From Methanomassiliicoccales archaeon (GTDB taxonomy: Archaea > Thermoplasmatota > Thermoplasmata > Methanomassiliicoccales > UBA472), in assembly GCA_028682915.1 (NCBI GenBank), contig JAJRAN010000071.1, positions 1 to 47,052 on the forward strand: a stretch of 47,052 nucleotides of DNA, given 5' to 3'. The notes under the pieces were generated by a model, which was not told the origin of the DNA, made no database searches, and saw only the letters and a program-made list of their open reading frames with translations. Positions within the stretch are counted from its first letter, which is position 1; every line of letters starts with the position of its first letter. Below, piece by piece: positions 1 through 7,564 of the stretch. Position numbers and translations under genes: made by a program.

Positions 1-100
1 TCGTCTCCTCGTTCAACTCGTCACGGAGCCTTCTATGCTTCTCCGCCTCGTTGTTGTTGTACTGTCTCTTTTGGTCCAGTTCCTCCAACAATTCACTCAT
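1..100 (-). CDS. Coiled-coil protein, N-terminal fragment (partial)
   Basis: The minus strand opens with ATG at 98-100 and stays open for 33 codons to the window edge. The product begins MSELLEELDQKRQ and continues as a highly charged Glu/Lys/Arg/Asn-rich helix typical of a coiled coil. The start resembles archaeal coiled-coil proteins of the COG1340 type, but only the N-terminus is visible, so the family is a guess. It lies downstream of the winged-helix genes on the same strand, about 108 bases after the stop at 209. Confidence 0.5.
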   Translation of the reverse strand, partial: MSELLEELDQKRQYNNNEAEKHRRLRDELNEET

Positions 101-208
101 AAGTTCACGCTCAATCGTCTAGCAGACACTGAATAAAGCGAATCCACATACTGACTACCGTTTATAACCCTTTCGCCCGGGGTCGGCGGAAAAAGGCTTA
201 AGCCAGCA

Positions 209-721
209 TCACGCGCCTTCGTCGTCTAGGTCCTCGAGGTCGTCCGGGTCGCCGCCATCCTTCCTGTCAGGCTGGCTGGGCTTGGCGTCCCCTTCCAGGG
301 GGATCTCGTGCCAGTCCGTGCCATACTGGTCTGCGCCCCCGGTCTTGAGCTCGAACTTGACCCGGAGGTGGCCGTTCTCGAAGTATACGTAGGCGGACTT
401 GAGCATGCTCAGGTAATAGGAGACGCGCTTGCCCTGCCGGGAAAGCTTCCTCTCGGTGCAGACGAGCAGCCCCTCCTGCTCCAGGTCCCGGATGCGGCGG
501 TAACAGGCGGCGATGGGGATGTTATAGGCGTCGGAGATGTCCTGGGCGGACTTGGGCACGCGTATCGTAGCCACTAGTATCTTGACCGAGTACTCGTCGG
601 TCAGCAGCTGAGAAGTCCTTAAAAGGTCAACCCTACAGATACCCCCATCCGCCCTCTCCTGGTTATCGCTAGGGATAATGGGGTTAGGCTTATATTTGCT
701 TGACCATGCGTCCGAGGACAT
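209..721 (-). CDS. Winged-helix (ArsR-like) regulator, paralogue of its upstream neighbour
   Basis: A predicted DNA-binding protein of about 170 residues. After a poorly conserved N-terminus it carries a winged helix: LLTDEYSVKIL, then SAQDISDAYNIPIAACYRRI as recognition region, then a wing (RQGKRVSYYLS) and a C-terminal beta strand region (FENGHLRVKFEL). An acidic Asp/Glu/Gly-rich tail ends the protein. It is clearly paralogous to the gene at 757-1071: both share IPIA-x-YRR, the GK(R/K)V wing and (E/F)NGH/EKGH. The ATG at 719-721 is the most upstream plausible start free of overlap with that neighbour, but it is not secure: an AT-rich TATA-like element (AAATATAAG, about 690-698 on minus) lies inside the resulting N-terminus, so an internal promoter or shorter product is possible. 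Target genes are unknown. Confidence 0.72.
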   Translation of the reverse strand: MSSDAWSSKYKPNPIIPSDNQERADGGICRVDLLRTSQLLTDEYSVKILVATIRVPKSAQDISDAYNIPIAACYRRIRDLEQEGLLVCTERKLSRQGKRVSYYLSMLKSAYVYFENGHLRVKFELKTGGADQYGTDWHEIPLEGDAKPSQPDRKDGGDPDDLEDLDDEGA

Positions 722-756
722 TGGGGTTGACACCAGCCTTCCCACCTGGCCCCTCA

Positions 757-1071
757 TCAGCTCGTGGCCTTCTCCTTCTCGATGTAGGCAAGGTCGTTGT
801 TGGGCTGCACCTGGACGCTGAAGTGCCCCTTCTCGAAGCACAGCTGAAGGGAGTCGACGGCGCACATGTAGAAGCGGACCTTCTTGCCGCGATATGCCTC
901 CTCCTCCCTCACGCACTTGACCAGGCCGACGCTCTCCATCTTCCCTACCCGGCGATAGGCGACGGCGATGGGGATCTCGCAGATGCGGGATATCTCCTGA
1001 ATTGACATCGCTTTACCGTAGGTGGCACTCATGATCTTCCCAGCGTAATCGTCGGCCATTAGCCGTGACAT
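757..1071 (-). CDS. Winged-helix (ArsR-like) regulator
   Basis: This 104-residue protein is almost entirely one winged-helix DNA-binding domain: MADDYAGKIMSATYGKA, then the helix-turn-helix SIQEISRICEIPIAVAYRRV, then a wing with RGKKVRFYM and a final beta region (FEKGHFSVQV). It has no visible ligand or metal-binding cluster. ATG at 1069-1071 follows GAGCAGGAG directly, and a TATA-like element at 1121-1130 lies about 50 bases upstream, giving a short leader. The paralogue at 209-721 follows 35 bases downstream on the same strand, so the two probably arose by tandem duplication and may be co-transcribed. The RecA-like ATPase gene lies upstream across a hairpin. Confidence 0.82.
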   Translation of the reverse strand: MSRLMADDYAGKIMSATYGKAMSIQEISRICEIPIAVAYRRVGKMESVGLVKCVREEEAYRGKKVRFYMCAVDSLQLCFEKGHFSVQVQPNNDLAYIEKEKATS

Positions 1072-1120
1072 CTCCTGCTCCCTCTGAATGCCGTCTTCCT
1101 TGTTAGGTTCGTAAGCCGCA

Positions 1121-1130
1121 TGATTTTAAA
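1121..1130 (-). promoter_or_regulatory. TATA-like element for the winged-helix genes
   Basis: On the minus strand the sequence reads TTTAAAATCA, centred about 55 bases before the ATG at 1071. That places transcription start near 1100 with a leader of roughly 25-30 nt. It sits just downstream of the perfect hairpin at 1141-1166, so the hairpin lies at the position of an upstream regulatory site. Confidence 0.5.
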
Positions 1131-1140
1131 GCCCTTGGCT

Positions 1141-1166
1141 TCTGGCTATCAAAAAAGATAGCCAGA
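1141..1166. terminator. Perfect 10-bp inverted repeat with an A6/T6 loop
   Basis: TCTGGCTATC, then six A, then GATAGCCAGA: arms of 10 bases that match perfectly. It lies 43 bases after the stop codon of the ATPase gene (1209, minus strand), where the loop reads T6, and 11 bases upstream of the TATA element of the winged-helix genes. It may act as a terminator for the ATPase gene, or as an operator bound by one of the adjacent winged-helix regulators. The sequence does not decide between them. Confidence 0.55.
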
Positions 1167-1208
1167 GGACGGCCGTCCAGACAGCGGGATCGTTTCCCCA
1201 GGTGATAA

Positions 1209-2810
1209 TCACACCATGGGAACGAGCCGCGGCACGATCTTCTCCTTAGCCAGCTCGAAGTCCAGGTAGTAGTAGGGCGAGGAGGGCTTCTGCCCACACA
1301 CCATCACCGTGCCCGCGAGGGACTCCAGCTTGATGTGGATCAGGGCCTGGTGCGCCAGCTGCCTGAGCGACTTGCAGGAGGTGGTGGCCTCGGCCAGGAC
1401 TACGTTTCCAGCCCGCTTCATCGCCTCCAGGTGGACGAAGGTCGCCGGCAGCACGTCCGACCCGTAGAGCGCCTCAAGGGAATCGAAACCGAGTATGGAC
1501 ATGTAAGGCTCGACCGCGGAGCGGGAGAGCATGAAGCGCAGCGAGTTCAGCCTCAGGTCCTGTGCCGCGTCCGAGCCCTCGATGATGCTCACGAAGTCGA
1601 AGCTCTTGTCCATGGGGGCATCGTGGTCCAGAACACGCAGGCAGCCGCTCAGTGCTTCCTTGGACGCCATGCTGCGCATGTGCTTGTCCAGGGTCTCGTA
1701 GTTGATGGCGAACAGAGGGAACCAGATGATACCCCGCTTCTTGGCGAGGAAGTCGGCGATGAGGGTGTACTCGATCGCTCTCACGATATCCTGAGGCACG
1801 CTCTCGCCTATCTCGATCAGGATGACCGAGCCGCGGCGGAGACCGCCCAGCTCCTTATCCATGGACCCGTTGCCGGTGGAGGCTATCTCCACGGAGGGGT
1901 CGGCCACCGGGGTATGTGGAAGCAGCTCGTTGGGCATGTTGAACCAGTTGGTCTCGAAGACCCTGAGCCTGCCATCCACCAAGGTGAAGGGGTACTTCCA
2001 GCGCATGACCATCTGGCCACGCAACTTCTCGATCACCAGCTCCCGGACCCTCCTGCCCTCCCTTTGGACGTTGTAGAGCCGGACCACCCCGTCCCCTAGG
2101 TAATCGTAGACGTTCTTCTCTGCCGTCTCCATCACATAGGCGATGTTGGTGCCTGAGTGCTCCACCAGGTCCTTTTGAAGGGTGTTCATGATCTTCTGGG
2201 AGCTGATCCCGTAATGCTCGGACAGAGCGTCGATGGAATCGAGCACGATGAGCGTCTTGTTGGGGAGGTTCGCCTCGGCCATGTCGTACGCCAGCTCCAT
2301 CTCCGGGAGCATGACGCCAATATCGAGGACCATGCCGTCCTCGGTCAGCTCGCCGGTCATCGGCTCGGAGTCGTCCCCTTCGCCGGACTCGATCTGACCT
2401 TCGAGCTTCATGAGCTCGGAGCGCACCACCATGGGGCTGGACGACTCTCCCTTTCCCAGCACCTTGAGCAGGTCCTTCGCCACCCTCAGGGTCGAGTCGT
2501 GCTGATAATCCTCCATACCTCGGAAGGAGGGCGCCTTGGTCTTGGTCAGGAAGGCCTTCCCTGCCTTGAGGATGTCATTGCGCTTGGCCTTCTCCTCCAG
2601 CCATGGGAACTGCCGATAGAGCGCCTCGTCCGAGACGCGGGTGGAGAGGTAATAGTCGGGCTGCTCGTCCGACAGCTCCTCGATCAACTGCAGGGCCAAT
2701 GTGGTCTTTCCAGTACCGGCATCACCCTTGATCAGCAGCGAGTGGCCTCCGGGGGCGCGGAAGAAGTTCAACATCTCTACTGGGATACGGCCACGATAAC
2801 CCTCTTTCAT
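1209..2810 (-). CDS. RecA/KaiC-like ATPase (GvpD-type), duplicated fold with a degenerate second half
   Basis: A cytosolic P-loop ATPase of about 533 residues. Numbering from the longer start at 2816, the Walker A motif GDAGTGKTTL is at residues 31-40 and Walker B LIVLDS at 189-194. An acidic insert (about 140-160) separates them. The C-terminal half repeats the fold (GGLRRGSVILIEIGE, near residue 330), but its P-loop position lacks the GKT, so it is probably non-catalytic. This architecture matches the archaeal KaiC/GvpD-related ATPases, whose roles are mostly unknown; no gas-vesicle genes are nearby. I prefer the ATG at 2808-2810 because GGCAGG then sits 6 bases upstream; the ATG at 2816 would abut it. 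Tandem winged-helix genes follow downstream. Confidence 0.82.
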   Translation of the reverse strand: MKEGYRGRIPVEMLNFFRAPGGHSLLIKGDAGTGKTTLALQLIEELSDEQPDYYLSTRVSDEALYRQFPWLEEKAKRNDILKAGKAFLTKTKAPSFRGMEDYQHDSTLRVAKDLLKVLGKGESSSPMVVRSELMKLEGQIESGEGDDSEPMTGELTEDGMVLDIGVMLPEMELAYDMAEANLPNKTLIVLDSIDALSEHYGISSQKIMNTLQKDLVEHSGTNIAYVMETAEKNVYDYLGDGVVRLYNVQREGRRVRELVIEKLRGQMVMRWKYPFTLVDGRLRVFETNWFNMPNELLPHTPVADPSVEIASTGNGSMDKELGGLRRGSVILIEIGESVPQDIVRAIEYTLIADFLAKKRGIIWFPLFAINYETLDKHMRSMASKEALSGCLRVLDHDAPMDKSFDFVSIIEGSDAAQDLRLNSLRFMLSRSAVEPYMSILGFDSLEALYGSDVLPATFVHLEAMKRAGNVVLAEATTSCKSLRQLAHQALIHIKLESLAGTVMVCGQKPSSPYYYLDFELAKEKIVPRLVPMV

Positions 2811-2924
2811 CGTCATCCTGCCCTTTTTCCGAATATAATCCGAAAGGCTTCTTAATCTTTTCTTACCTTTATCATATCTGGAAAACAGAGACCTCGACTG
2901 CTGGTGCGCTCGATTGGTAACATA

Positions 2925-2995
2925 TAGAAATAATTATAATTTACATAATATTAATTGATTCTTATTCAAATCTGAATTAACTGCGTTAACATCTG
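2925..2995. other. Very AT-rich intergenic stretch with short palindromes
   Basis: The roughly 200-base gap between the divergent ATPase and purB genes contains about 70 bases that are strikingly AT-rich against GC-rich flanks. It includes the palindrome AATTATAATT and an inverted repeat TTAAC-TGC-GTTAA at 2977-2989. It may hold promoter and operator sites for the divergent pair. No gene was found in it. Confidence 0.4.
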
Positions 2996-3040
2996 CAAAT
3001 CATCCCAGGTGGTTGGCCCCCCCTCGCCGGGTGGATAGCC

Positions 3041-3048
3041 TATATAGC
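3041..3048 (+). promoter_or_regulatory. TATA box of purB
   Basis: TATATAGC lies 31-38 bases before the ATG at 3079, which places the transcript start near 3067-3070 and gives a very short leader. This argues against translation starting at the upstream in-frame ATG at 3013. Confidence 0.6.
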
Positions 3049-3078
3049 ACTGGGCCCATATTCGTGGCGGTTTGGTCT

Positions 3079-4428
3079 ATGCTCATCTGTCCCTTGGACT
3101 ATCGCTATGGCAGAGACTCGATGAAAGAGGTCCTGAGCGAGGAGAACCGCCTCCGGACGCAGCTCACGGTCGAGGCGGCCTTGGCCCGTGCGCAGGCGAA
3201 GGCTGGCAACATCCCCAAGAAGGACGCGGAGCGCATCGCCCGGGCCTGCGCCTCGGATGTCGTCAAGCTCGCCCGCGTCAAGGAGATAGAGGCGGAGACC
3301 AAGCACGACGTCATGGCCATGGTCAAAGCCATCACCGAGAAGAGCGGGGAGTCTGGAAAGTATGTTCACCTCGGGGCGACCTCCAACGATATGGTGGACA
3401 CCGCGACGGCGTTGCAGATTAAGCAGGCGCTGGGCCTCATCGAGGAGGACCTCGTCACCCTGATCAAGGTGTTCGCGGAATTGGCCGCGAGGCACCGCGA
3501 CACCGTCATGGTCGCACGTACCCACGGCCAGTTCGCCATACCCACCACCTTCGGCTTCAAGATCGCTGGATACGCGAGCGAGATCATGCGCGACCTGGAG
3601 CGCCTCAGGGAGCTCAGGCCCAGGGTCTGCGTGGGCAAAATGTCCGGGGCGGTGGGAACGGGGGCCGGGTTCGGGGACAGCTTCTTCCAGGTCCAGGAGC
3701 TGGTCATGAAGGAGCTCGGTCTCGAGGTGGAGGAGGCCGCCACCCAGATCGTCTGCCGGGACCGCTACGCCGAGCTCGCCTCATTCCTGGCGCTGCTGGC
3801 GACGGCGTGCGAACGCTACGCCACCGAGGTGCGCAACCTCCAGCGGACCGAGATCGGCGAGGTCATGGAGGCCTTCGACGAGAAGAAGCAGGTCGGCTCC
3901 AGCACCATGGCGCAGAAGCGCAACCCCATGCTCTCGGAGAACCTCTGCGGGCTGGCAAGAGTGGTGCGCGGCTTCGTCCCCGCGGCGTACGAGAACATGG
4001 TGCTCTGGCATGAGAGGGATCTATCGAACTCGAGCGCCGAGAGGTTCATCATACCGCACATTTTCGTGCTGACGGACGACATCCTAATCAAGACCGTACA
4101 GGTGTTCTCGGGGCTGAGGGTGAACAGAGAGAGGATGAGGTCGAACCTGGAGTCCTCGAAGGGCATGGTGATGTCCGAGGCGGTCATGCTCGCCCTGGTC
4201 GAGAGGGGCATCGGCAGGCAGGACGCGCACGAGCTGGTGCGCCGCGCGAGCCTGGCGGCGGAGAAGCAGGGGAAGGAACTTAAGGCCGTTCTTTTAAGAT
4301 GCAAGGAAGTCACAAAGGTCATCAGCGCGAAGGAGCTGGACGAGGTCATGGAGTACTCCAGCTACGTCGGATCGGCACCGAAGATGGTCGACAAGGTCGT
4401 GGCCAAGGCCAAGAAGGTAAGTCAGTAG
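3079..4428 (+). CDS. purB: Adenylosuccinate lyase
   Basis: Adenylosuccinate lyase catalyses two fumarate-releasing steps of purine synthesis: SAICAR to AICAR and adenylosuccinate to AMP. The 449-residue product is full length. It starts with the conserved MLICPLDYRYG, carries the HLGATSNDMVDTA region and RTHGQFAIPTTFG, and has the superfamily signature GSSTMAQKRNP near residues 273-283, whose loop holds the catalytic serine. The open frame extends 22 codons upstream to 3013, but the TATA box at 3041-3048 and the family N-terminus favour 3079. The SemiSWEET gene follows after 16 bases, so the two may share a transcript although no functional link is obvious. Confidence 0.96.
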   Translation: MLICPLDYRYGRDSMKEVLSEENRLRTQLTVEAALARAQAKAGNIPKKDAERIARACASDVVKLARVKEIEAETKHDVMAMVKAITEKSGESGKYVHLGATSNDMVDTATALQIKQALGLIEEDLVTLIKVFAELAARHRDTVMVARTHGQFAIPTTFGFKIAGYASEIMRDLERLRELRPRVCVGKMSGAVGTGAGFGDSFFQVQELVMKELGLEVEEAATQIVCRDRYAELASFLALLATACERYATEVRNLQRTEIGEVMEAFDEKKQVGSSTMAQKRNPMLSENLCGLARVVRGFVPAAYENMVLWHERDLSNSSAERFIIPHIFVLTDDILIKTVQVFSGLRVNRERMRSNLESSKGMVMSEAVMLALVERGIGRQDAHELVRRASLAAEKQGKELKAVLLRCKEVTKVISAKELDEVMEYSSYVGSAPKMVDKVVAKAKKVSQ

Positions 4429-4444
4429 ACTTCAAGGTGCGAAA

Positions 4445-4714
4445 ATGGACCCATGGACGGCGCTCGGGCTTTTAGCCGGTTTCCTCACCACCATCGGTTT
4501 CGTTCCTCAGATCATCAAGGGCTATCGCAGCAAGAGAATGGAGGACTTATCGCTGATCATGCCAATACTTATCGGTGTCGGAATGCTGATATGGCTGATC
4601 TATGGCATCTGGCTCGATTCTCTGCCCTTGATCCTCTGGAACGCCATCGCCCTCACGCTGAACATGATCATAATCGCTCTCATCTTGAAGTATGGTGGTA
4701 GCAAGAAGGGCTGA
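4445..4714 (+). CDS. SemiSWEET (PQ-loop) small sugar transporter
   Basis: An 89-residue membrane protein with three predicted transmembrane helices (about 5-23, 36-57 and 62-83). The first helix ends in the signature GFVPQIIKGYRSK, with the PQ pair at residues 21-22 that defines the SemiSWEET/MtN3 family. Members form homodimers that move sugars or other small solutes down their gradient. The family is clear; the substrate is not. AAGGTG lies 7 bases before the ATG. The gene follows purB by 16 bases and precedes tRNA-Ala. Confidence 0.88.
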   Translation: MDPWTALGLLAGFLTTIGFVPQIIKGYRSKRMEDLSLIMPILIGVGMLIWLIYGIWLDSLPLILWNAIALTLNMIIIALILKYGGSKKG

Positions 4715-4850
4715 CTCGTCGGGACGCAGCAATTTTGAAAATCAAGGCGAGACGGATCTTTCCATTGTAGGGAGCTTAAATTGCGTGAGTGCATAATTCG
4801 TACGCAGCTATCATCGCACCAGTTGAGCCAAGTTCTACCAAACGGACAAG

Positions 4851-4858
4851 TATATATC
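4851..4858 (+). promoter_or_regulatory. TATA box of tRNA-Ala
   Basis: TATATATC lies 27-34 bases before the mature 5' end of the tRNA at 4885, the usual archaeal promoter spacing for a tRNA gene. Confidence 0.65.
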
Positions 4859-4884
4859 TACCTCCCTCATTGCACTGACCCAAC

Positions 4885-4956
4885 GGGCAAGTAGATCAGC
4901 GGAAGATCGCCGCCTTCGCAAGGCGGAAGCCGGGGGTTCGAATCCCCCCTTGTCCA
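4885..4956 (+). tRNA. tRNA-Ala (anticodon CGC)
   Basis: A complete cloverleaf without intron. The acceptor GGGCAAG pairs with CTTGTCC and contains the G3-U70 wobble that identifies alanine tRNAs. The D stem is GATC/GATC, the anticodon stem CCGCC/GGCGG encloses TTCGCAA with CGC at 4917-4919, and the T arm is GGGGG-TTCGAAT-CCCCC. Discriminator base A73 is at 4956 and CCA is not encoded. It decodes GCG. The AT-richer block of small genes starts immediately downstream. Confidence 0.95.
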
Positions 4957-5040
4957 CTACAGTCCCATCAGAGCTCGCAAATGTTATAGTGGAATCTGCT
5001 CACTTTGAAATCCATTGCACTCTTTTTGACATGTGGTTGG

Positions 5041-5319
5041 CTAGAGAGTCTTTTTTGCAGAACTCAACCACTTCATGCAGTCTGGACAGGCGATAACGTA
5101 CGCATTTAATGCGCCATTATTCGTTTCTCTGGCCACGCTTTTTCCTTTTACCGAAGACGGATCGCTTGAGATGAGAAGACGCGCATTTTCACTATCGATC
5201 AAAGCTTGCGCATAGCGGAGTTCAGAATGCGCCTTGCATATTCTTCTTTCACATATCTGACATGTGTAGCCCCCTATCAGAAACCCACTCTTCCCGCAAA
5301 TCGAGCACTTTTCCGCCAT
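5041..5319 (-). CDS. Small zinc-finger protein, hypothetical
   Basis: A 92-residue soluble protein of unknown function. The N-terminus has paired cysteines, CSICG at residues 5-9 and then CQICERRICKAH, spaced like a treble-clef or FYVE/RING-like zinc site, and a further CPDC lies near the C-terminus. The middle shows no recognisable motif. AAGGAGGA lies 7 bases before ATG, so the gene is very probably translated. Base composition is clearly more AT-rich than the core genes. It sits between tRNA-Ala and a bat-type regulator on the same strand. Confidence 0.72.
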   Translation of the reverse strand: MAEKCSICGKSGFLIGGYTCQICERRICKAHSELRYAQALIDSENARLLISSDPSSVKGKSVARETNNGALNAYVIACPDCMKWLSSAKKTL

Positions 5320-5428
5320 TGAAGTTCCTCCTTGACAGCAAAACGAACTAATCAGAGGAAATATTGAAGAATAAGACTAATCCCGAATTTTGATATTATT
5401 GTTTGATCAACCATCAACAACCATAGGA

Positions 5429-6085
5429 TTATTTTCTCTCCTTCGTCTCCTTCAGATAGAACTCGATTAGATTTTGCTCCGCTCGCTTAAGTATCTCGGA
5501 AAGAGTGGATGGGGAGATGTTCAATTGCCTCGAAAGCCCTATGGCAGTGATACCTCGCGGATAATTGTAATAGCCTAATTCATTGGCTTTTATTATGACA
5601 TATTCCTGTCGAGCTGTAAGAATGTGCGCCGTATCAAGGGTCTTCTTATTCCTTAACCAAACTTCACAACCTTTGTTCTGGACATTTGCAATTAGATCCT
5701 TTAAGGCTGCTTGGGTTGGGGTGAGCAGCCGCCATTCCATCATTCCACTTGAACACCAGCGAGCGTCCTTCACATAACAATCAGAATTCATTATTGTCGA
5801 GCATTCTGTCCAATTCTTCGCTGCTACCGAACCAATAATTTTTCCATCCTCCTTATGGGCGATATCAAATTTGAGCACATCTGGATGGGAGATGATGGAG
5901 GCATGCAGAGTATTCAATGTACCGGGATCGACATCCACCTCAATTAAGGCCTGGCTACCTTTCCTCCCAAAGGGGGTGCAGTCATGGATTCTCATCTTTG
6001 CATTGTACCTTGAAAAAACCTCCAATATCCAAGATTTTGGTTGGATGACAGCTATGACCACTTCTAGCAAGAAGTTTCGCTCCAT
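5429..6085 (-). CDS. Bacterioopsin-activator-like HTH_10 transcription regulator
   Basis: A 218-residue one-component regulator. The N-terminal about 100 residues form an alpha/beta sensor-like region of unknown ligand. The C-terminal about 60 residues match the HTH_10 domain found in haloarchaeal Bat regulators: LTARQEYVIIKANELGYYN, then YPRGITAIGLSRQLNISPST and LSEILKRAEQNLI. A TATA-like TTTAATAT on the minus strand at about 6104-6112 is 20-27 bases before the ATG, so the mRNA is probably leaderless. The gene is AT-rich compared with the core genes. The target and signal are unknown. Confidence 0.85.
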   Translation of the reverse strand: MERNFLLEVVIAVIQPKSWILEVFSRYNAKMRIHDCTPFGRKGSQALIEVDVDPGTLNTLHASIISHPDVLKFDIAHKEDGKIIGSVAAKNWTECSTIMNSDCYVKDARWCSSGMMEWRLLTPTQAALKDLIANVQNKGCEVWLRNKKTLDTAHILTARQEYVIIKANELGYYNYPRGITAIGLSRQLNISPSTLSEILKRAEQNLIEFYLKETKERK

Positions 6086-6332
6086 TTGAGATATTGGGTG
6101 ATGATATTAAAGTAACTTCAATTCTCATGTCATGGACTCGATCCTCCTTGCATCGGCTGATTTGTAGCCCTAATGAGTTTGGGTTGAGAGTTAGTGCCTC
6201 TTTCTTAGCCATTGGAACGCATGATTTTGAGTAATATTGGATTATTGTGTTTTCCATGTGTCCAGCATCTCTGCATTAAATATCTGCAAAGCTTCATGTT
6301 CCGCACTTACAATGTTACCTTAGGTGGCATAC

Positions 6333-6743
6333 ATGGTAATTTTGCCAGAAGAGGTCATGAAAGCGCTCAACGACCCCGCGAGCGTGAAGGTGCTAGCGAC
6401 GAAGACTCCTGAAGGAGTAGTGAATGCGATACCATTGGGAAGCCTGGCTGCCCTGGACCCGAACACCATCATTTGCGGTGTGGTGTTCATGAAGCAAACG
6501 CACAATAATCTGGAAAAGATGAAGAAGAACGGTGAGCGCCCGGCGGTTCTTGTAGTGAGCGGCAGGAACGCTTACCAGATCCATGCGACAATCAAGATCT
6601 TCGCGACATCCGGCCCGGTCCTAGACACGATGAACGAGAAGGTCAAGGCACGAGGCATCACCGTGACCGGCGTTTGGTTCATGGAGCCCGAGTCAGTATT
6701 TGACCAGAGTCCAGGTCCGAATGTAGGCAAGAAGATCGCCTGA
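6333..6743 (+). CDS. FMN-binding split-barrel (pyridoxamine-phosphate-oxidase-like) protein
   Basis: A 136-residue protein with the pattern of flavin-binding split-barrel proteins: an N-terminal LATKTPEGVVNAIPLGSLAAL strand pair, MKQTHNNLEKMKKNGERPAV in the middle, and an edge-strand region ending at VWFMEPESVFDQSPGPNVGKK. Such proteins bind FMN or related flavins and act in reductions or as stress proteins; the substrate cannot be told here. An in-frame GTG at 6324 would add three residues, but GGTGG then becomes part of the start; I prefer ATG at 6333 with GGTGG as ribosome site. A TATA-like TTAAATAT is at 6276-6283. Confidence 0.75.
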   Translation: MVILPEEVMKALNDPASVKVLATKTPEGVVNAIPLGSLAALDPNTIICGVVFMKQTHNNLEKMKKNGERPAVLVVSGRNAYQIHATIKIFATSGPVLDTMNEKVKARGITVTGVWFMEPESVFDQSPGPNVGKKIA

Positions 6744-6892
6744 GGGCCGATCAATCATCTTTGCAACCATTCTTGCCAAATGAGCTGGTGGCTAGAATCT
6801 GACTCGCCTCACTCATCTCCATATTATTTCAATCGAGCATCTACCCACATAAAATAAGGTTGAACAGTTACAATGATGTATTGGCAATAAAC

Positions 6893-7111
6893 ATGGATTC
6901 GTCCAAGATGAGCCTACCACGGTGGATATTGATCACGATCGTCGGCTTTGATATGATACTTATCGGAGGAGTGATACAATGGCTCTACCCATTTCAACCC
7001 GATGATCCCATCATTCTAATCCCCCTGGCACTCATCGGTTCTGGTATGTTGCTCATCTTCATCTCATTGGTGTCATTGAGGGGCGTGGAAGAAGAGGGCC
7101 ATAACGATTAG
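6893..7111 (+). CDS. Small two-helix membrane protein, hypothetical
   Basis: A 72-residue protein with two predicted transmembrane helices: WILITIVGFDMILIGGVIQW, then IILIPLALIGSGMLLIFISL, with an acidic C-terminal tail. No family recognised. The frame extends upstream to a TTG at 6860, but AAAATAAGG at about 6851-6859 looks like the TATA box and would put transcription start near 6880, so the ATG at 6893 with a very short leader is more likely. Confidence 0.6.
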   Translation: MDSSKMSLPRWILITIVGFDMILIGGVIQWLYPFQPDDPIILIPLALIGSGMLLIFISLVSLRGVEEEGHND

Positions 7112-7343
7112 ATGCCGGAACTTTGCCCCATACGTTCACCCAACTAAAAAGGGAACCTCGGAGAAGGGGAAGTCGTTCTTGAAACCCATTCACATTTCGA
7201 GAATTTTTCGAGTAGCGCCTAGGCAAGGTACGTGTGGCGACCAATTGATTGATGAGGATTTCGGAGAGTTGGATGGACAAAGCCAACCCTAATCCTTAAT
7301 AATGTGAGCTGACCCATTGCGTTCCAGCATCCTAGGATGATAC

Positions 7344-7442
7344 TCAAATCGAGTGAGTATACCAGTATACGACTGCACAGATGGCAACACCAACTAAGAA
7401 TGATACCGCCACAGCTAGCCATCCTTTCCCATTGTCGGTCAT
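7344..7442 (-). CDS. 32-residue single-pass membrane microprotein
   Basis: A short open frame of 33 codons. It begins MTDNGKGW, continues with one hydrophobic helix (LAVAVSFLVGVAICAVVYW) and ends YTHSI before TGA. The main support for translation is an unusually strong ribosome site, GGAGGAGGTGG, 3 bases before the ATG at 7440-7442. The charge pattern predicts an N-in single-pass helix. No family is recognised at this length. Apart from this frame, 7112-7564 shows no convincing gene. Confidence 0.6.
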   Translation of the reverse strand: MTDNGKGWLAVAVSFLVGVAICAVVYWYTHSI

Positions 7443-7564
7443 CTTCCACCTCCTCCACATACATCAATCTATTGGCTATTATCTTTATCTCTCATAATCA
7501 GGACCTCACGTCCTCTTTTAAAATCCTCGAGCCTCTCCGAAATCCTAACTTTCCATTGCCCGGT

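Noticed and set aside
1209-2810. Gas-vesicle regulator GvpD proper
   Set aside because: Only the ATPase fold is similar; no gvp genes are nearby and GvpD-like ATPases are widespread in archaea without gas vesicles.
3013-3078. N-terminal extension of purB
   Set aside because: Contains the TATA box and lacks similarity to the family N-terminus.
5982-6257. A 91-codon minus-strand frame upstream of the bat-type regulator
   Set aside because: It overlaps the regulator start in another frame, has no ribosome site and no domain; the region looks like promoter sequence.
7219-7467. An 82-codon minus-strand frame over the microprotein
   Set aside because: It lacks a domain, and the strong ribosome site serves the shorter overlapping frame instead.
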